Below are positions 5,102 to 5,447 of a DNA stretch of 5,447 nucleotides, piece by piece (within the stretch, counting starts at the first letter, position 1; each line of letters begins with the position of its first letter). The DNA is from Ferrimicrobium sp. (lineage in GTDB: Bacteria; Actinomycetota; Acidimicrobiia; Acidimicrobiales; Acidimicrobiaceae): the NCBI GenBank assembly GCA_027365375.1, contig DAHXNM010000373.1, forward strand, positions 1-5,447. The letters are read 5' to 3'. Under the pieces are notes generated by a model. That model was not told the origin of the DNA and searched no databases. It saw only the letters and a program-made list of their open reading frames with translations. The position numbers and the translations under genes were made by a program.

Positions 5102-5447
5102 TCACCAAGGCGACATGAGAGCGTCGAGTTCTCCGCGGTCACCGACCGATGGTGATGTCGCGACCTTCGCTTGATTGGAGGCTCTCTGAACCCTCCGGCG
5201 CTCTGGCGAGTGGACATCGTCGTCGAGAGGAGCGTAGCCTAAGCGGAGAGCTCCCCAGTGAAGACCGGAGACGTAGATGGGGGCAGATGCATCTTTCATA
5301 AGCCGGTATTCGCCGCCTCCCATGTCGCGTCGGTAGGTCTGGAGGAGGAAATCGTTACGACTACGCGCCGCGTTGATTCCTGTGGTGTCGTCGAAGAATC
5401 GGTGATTGCGACAGTGTGCTGCGTTCCAAACGGGATCGGCGGTCGGC
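5102..5447 (-). CDS. C-terminal part of a methyl-accepting-chemotaxis-type sensor protein (5' partial)
   Basis: The frame enters from the right edge (first full codon 5446–5444) and ends at TGA 5104–5102, leaving 114 residues. It contains FFDDTTGINAARSR, LLQTYRRDMGGGE, LMKDASAPIYV and HWGALRLGY. This ordered pattern is familiar from the sensory (Cache-like) module found in many methyl-accepting chemotaxis proteins and related receptors, which detect small ligands and signal to CheA. In those proteins the conserved region usually ends close to the final Gly-Tyr. Here about 45 further residues follow, charged and rich in Asp, Arg and Ser without homology that I recognise, ending ELDALMSPW. No signaling (MA) domain or membrane segment falls in the visible part, so whether the whole protein is a full chemoreceptor cannot be told. 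It converges on miaB with a 192-bp gap and is functionally unrelated. Confidence 0.75.
   Translation of the reverse strand, partial: PTADPVWNAAHCRNHRFFDDTTGINAARSRNDFLLQTYRRDMGGGEYRLMKDASAPIYVSGLHWGALRLGYAPLDDDVHSPERRRVQRASNQAKVATSPSVGDRGELDALMSPW

Noticed and set aside
4926..5217. Minus-strand open frames between miaB and the sensor gene
   Set aside because: They overlap each other in different frames, show no family pattern and lack ribosome binding sites.

Overview
The window carries a bacterial chromosomal housekeeping block, cinA–recA–miaB, followed by the end of a convergent sensory gene. The content is moderately GC-rich, several genes start with GTG, and the cinA–recA order is typical of Actinobacteria. 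A PafBC-type (RecA-NDp) promoter motif upstream of recA points the same way. The MiaB sequence reads like the class Acidimicrobiia (for example Ferrimicrobium/Acidimicrobium relatives), but that placement is inference from memory of the protein families, not from a search.

Layout. Positions 1–1096 hold the 3' part of cinA (about 55–60 N-terminal residues lie outside the window). Positions 1097–1250 are the recA upstream region with the PafBC-type promoter. Positions 1251–2303 are a complete, canonical recA, followed by a perfect 15-bp hairpin at 2359–2393. From 2304 to about 3420 there is no intact gene. In place of recX, which commonly follows recA in Actinobacteria, there is a decayed type II toxin-antitoxin module: an AbrB/MazE-type antitoxin pseudogene (2625–2920, one frameshift) and a RelE-like toxin pseudogene (2907–3227, two in-frame stops and a lost start codon). 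Two adjacent operator-like palindromes sit just upstream of the antitoxin. Positions 3228–3419 form a leader with competing inverted repeats. Positions 3420–3497 may encode a 25-residue leader peptide with a strong ribosome binding site, overlapping the miaB start by ATGA. miaB itself runs 3494–4909. Positions 4910–5101 are a convergent intergenic gap, and 5102–5447 (minus strand) is the C-terminal end of a methyl-accepting-chemotaxis-type sensor protein that continues beyond the window.

Roles. RecA carries out homologous recombination and the DNA damage response, and its promoter motif suggests PafBC control rather than LexA alone. CinA is a putative NMN-amidase-type protein. MiaB adds a methylthio group to i6A37 of tRNA. 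No undescribed complete system is visible. The main new observations are the dead TA module between recA and miaB, its palindromic operator candidate, the probable translationally coupled leader ORF of miaB, and a 22-bp perfect palindrome inside an apparent insertion in MiaB.
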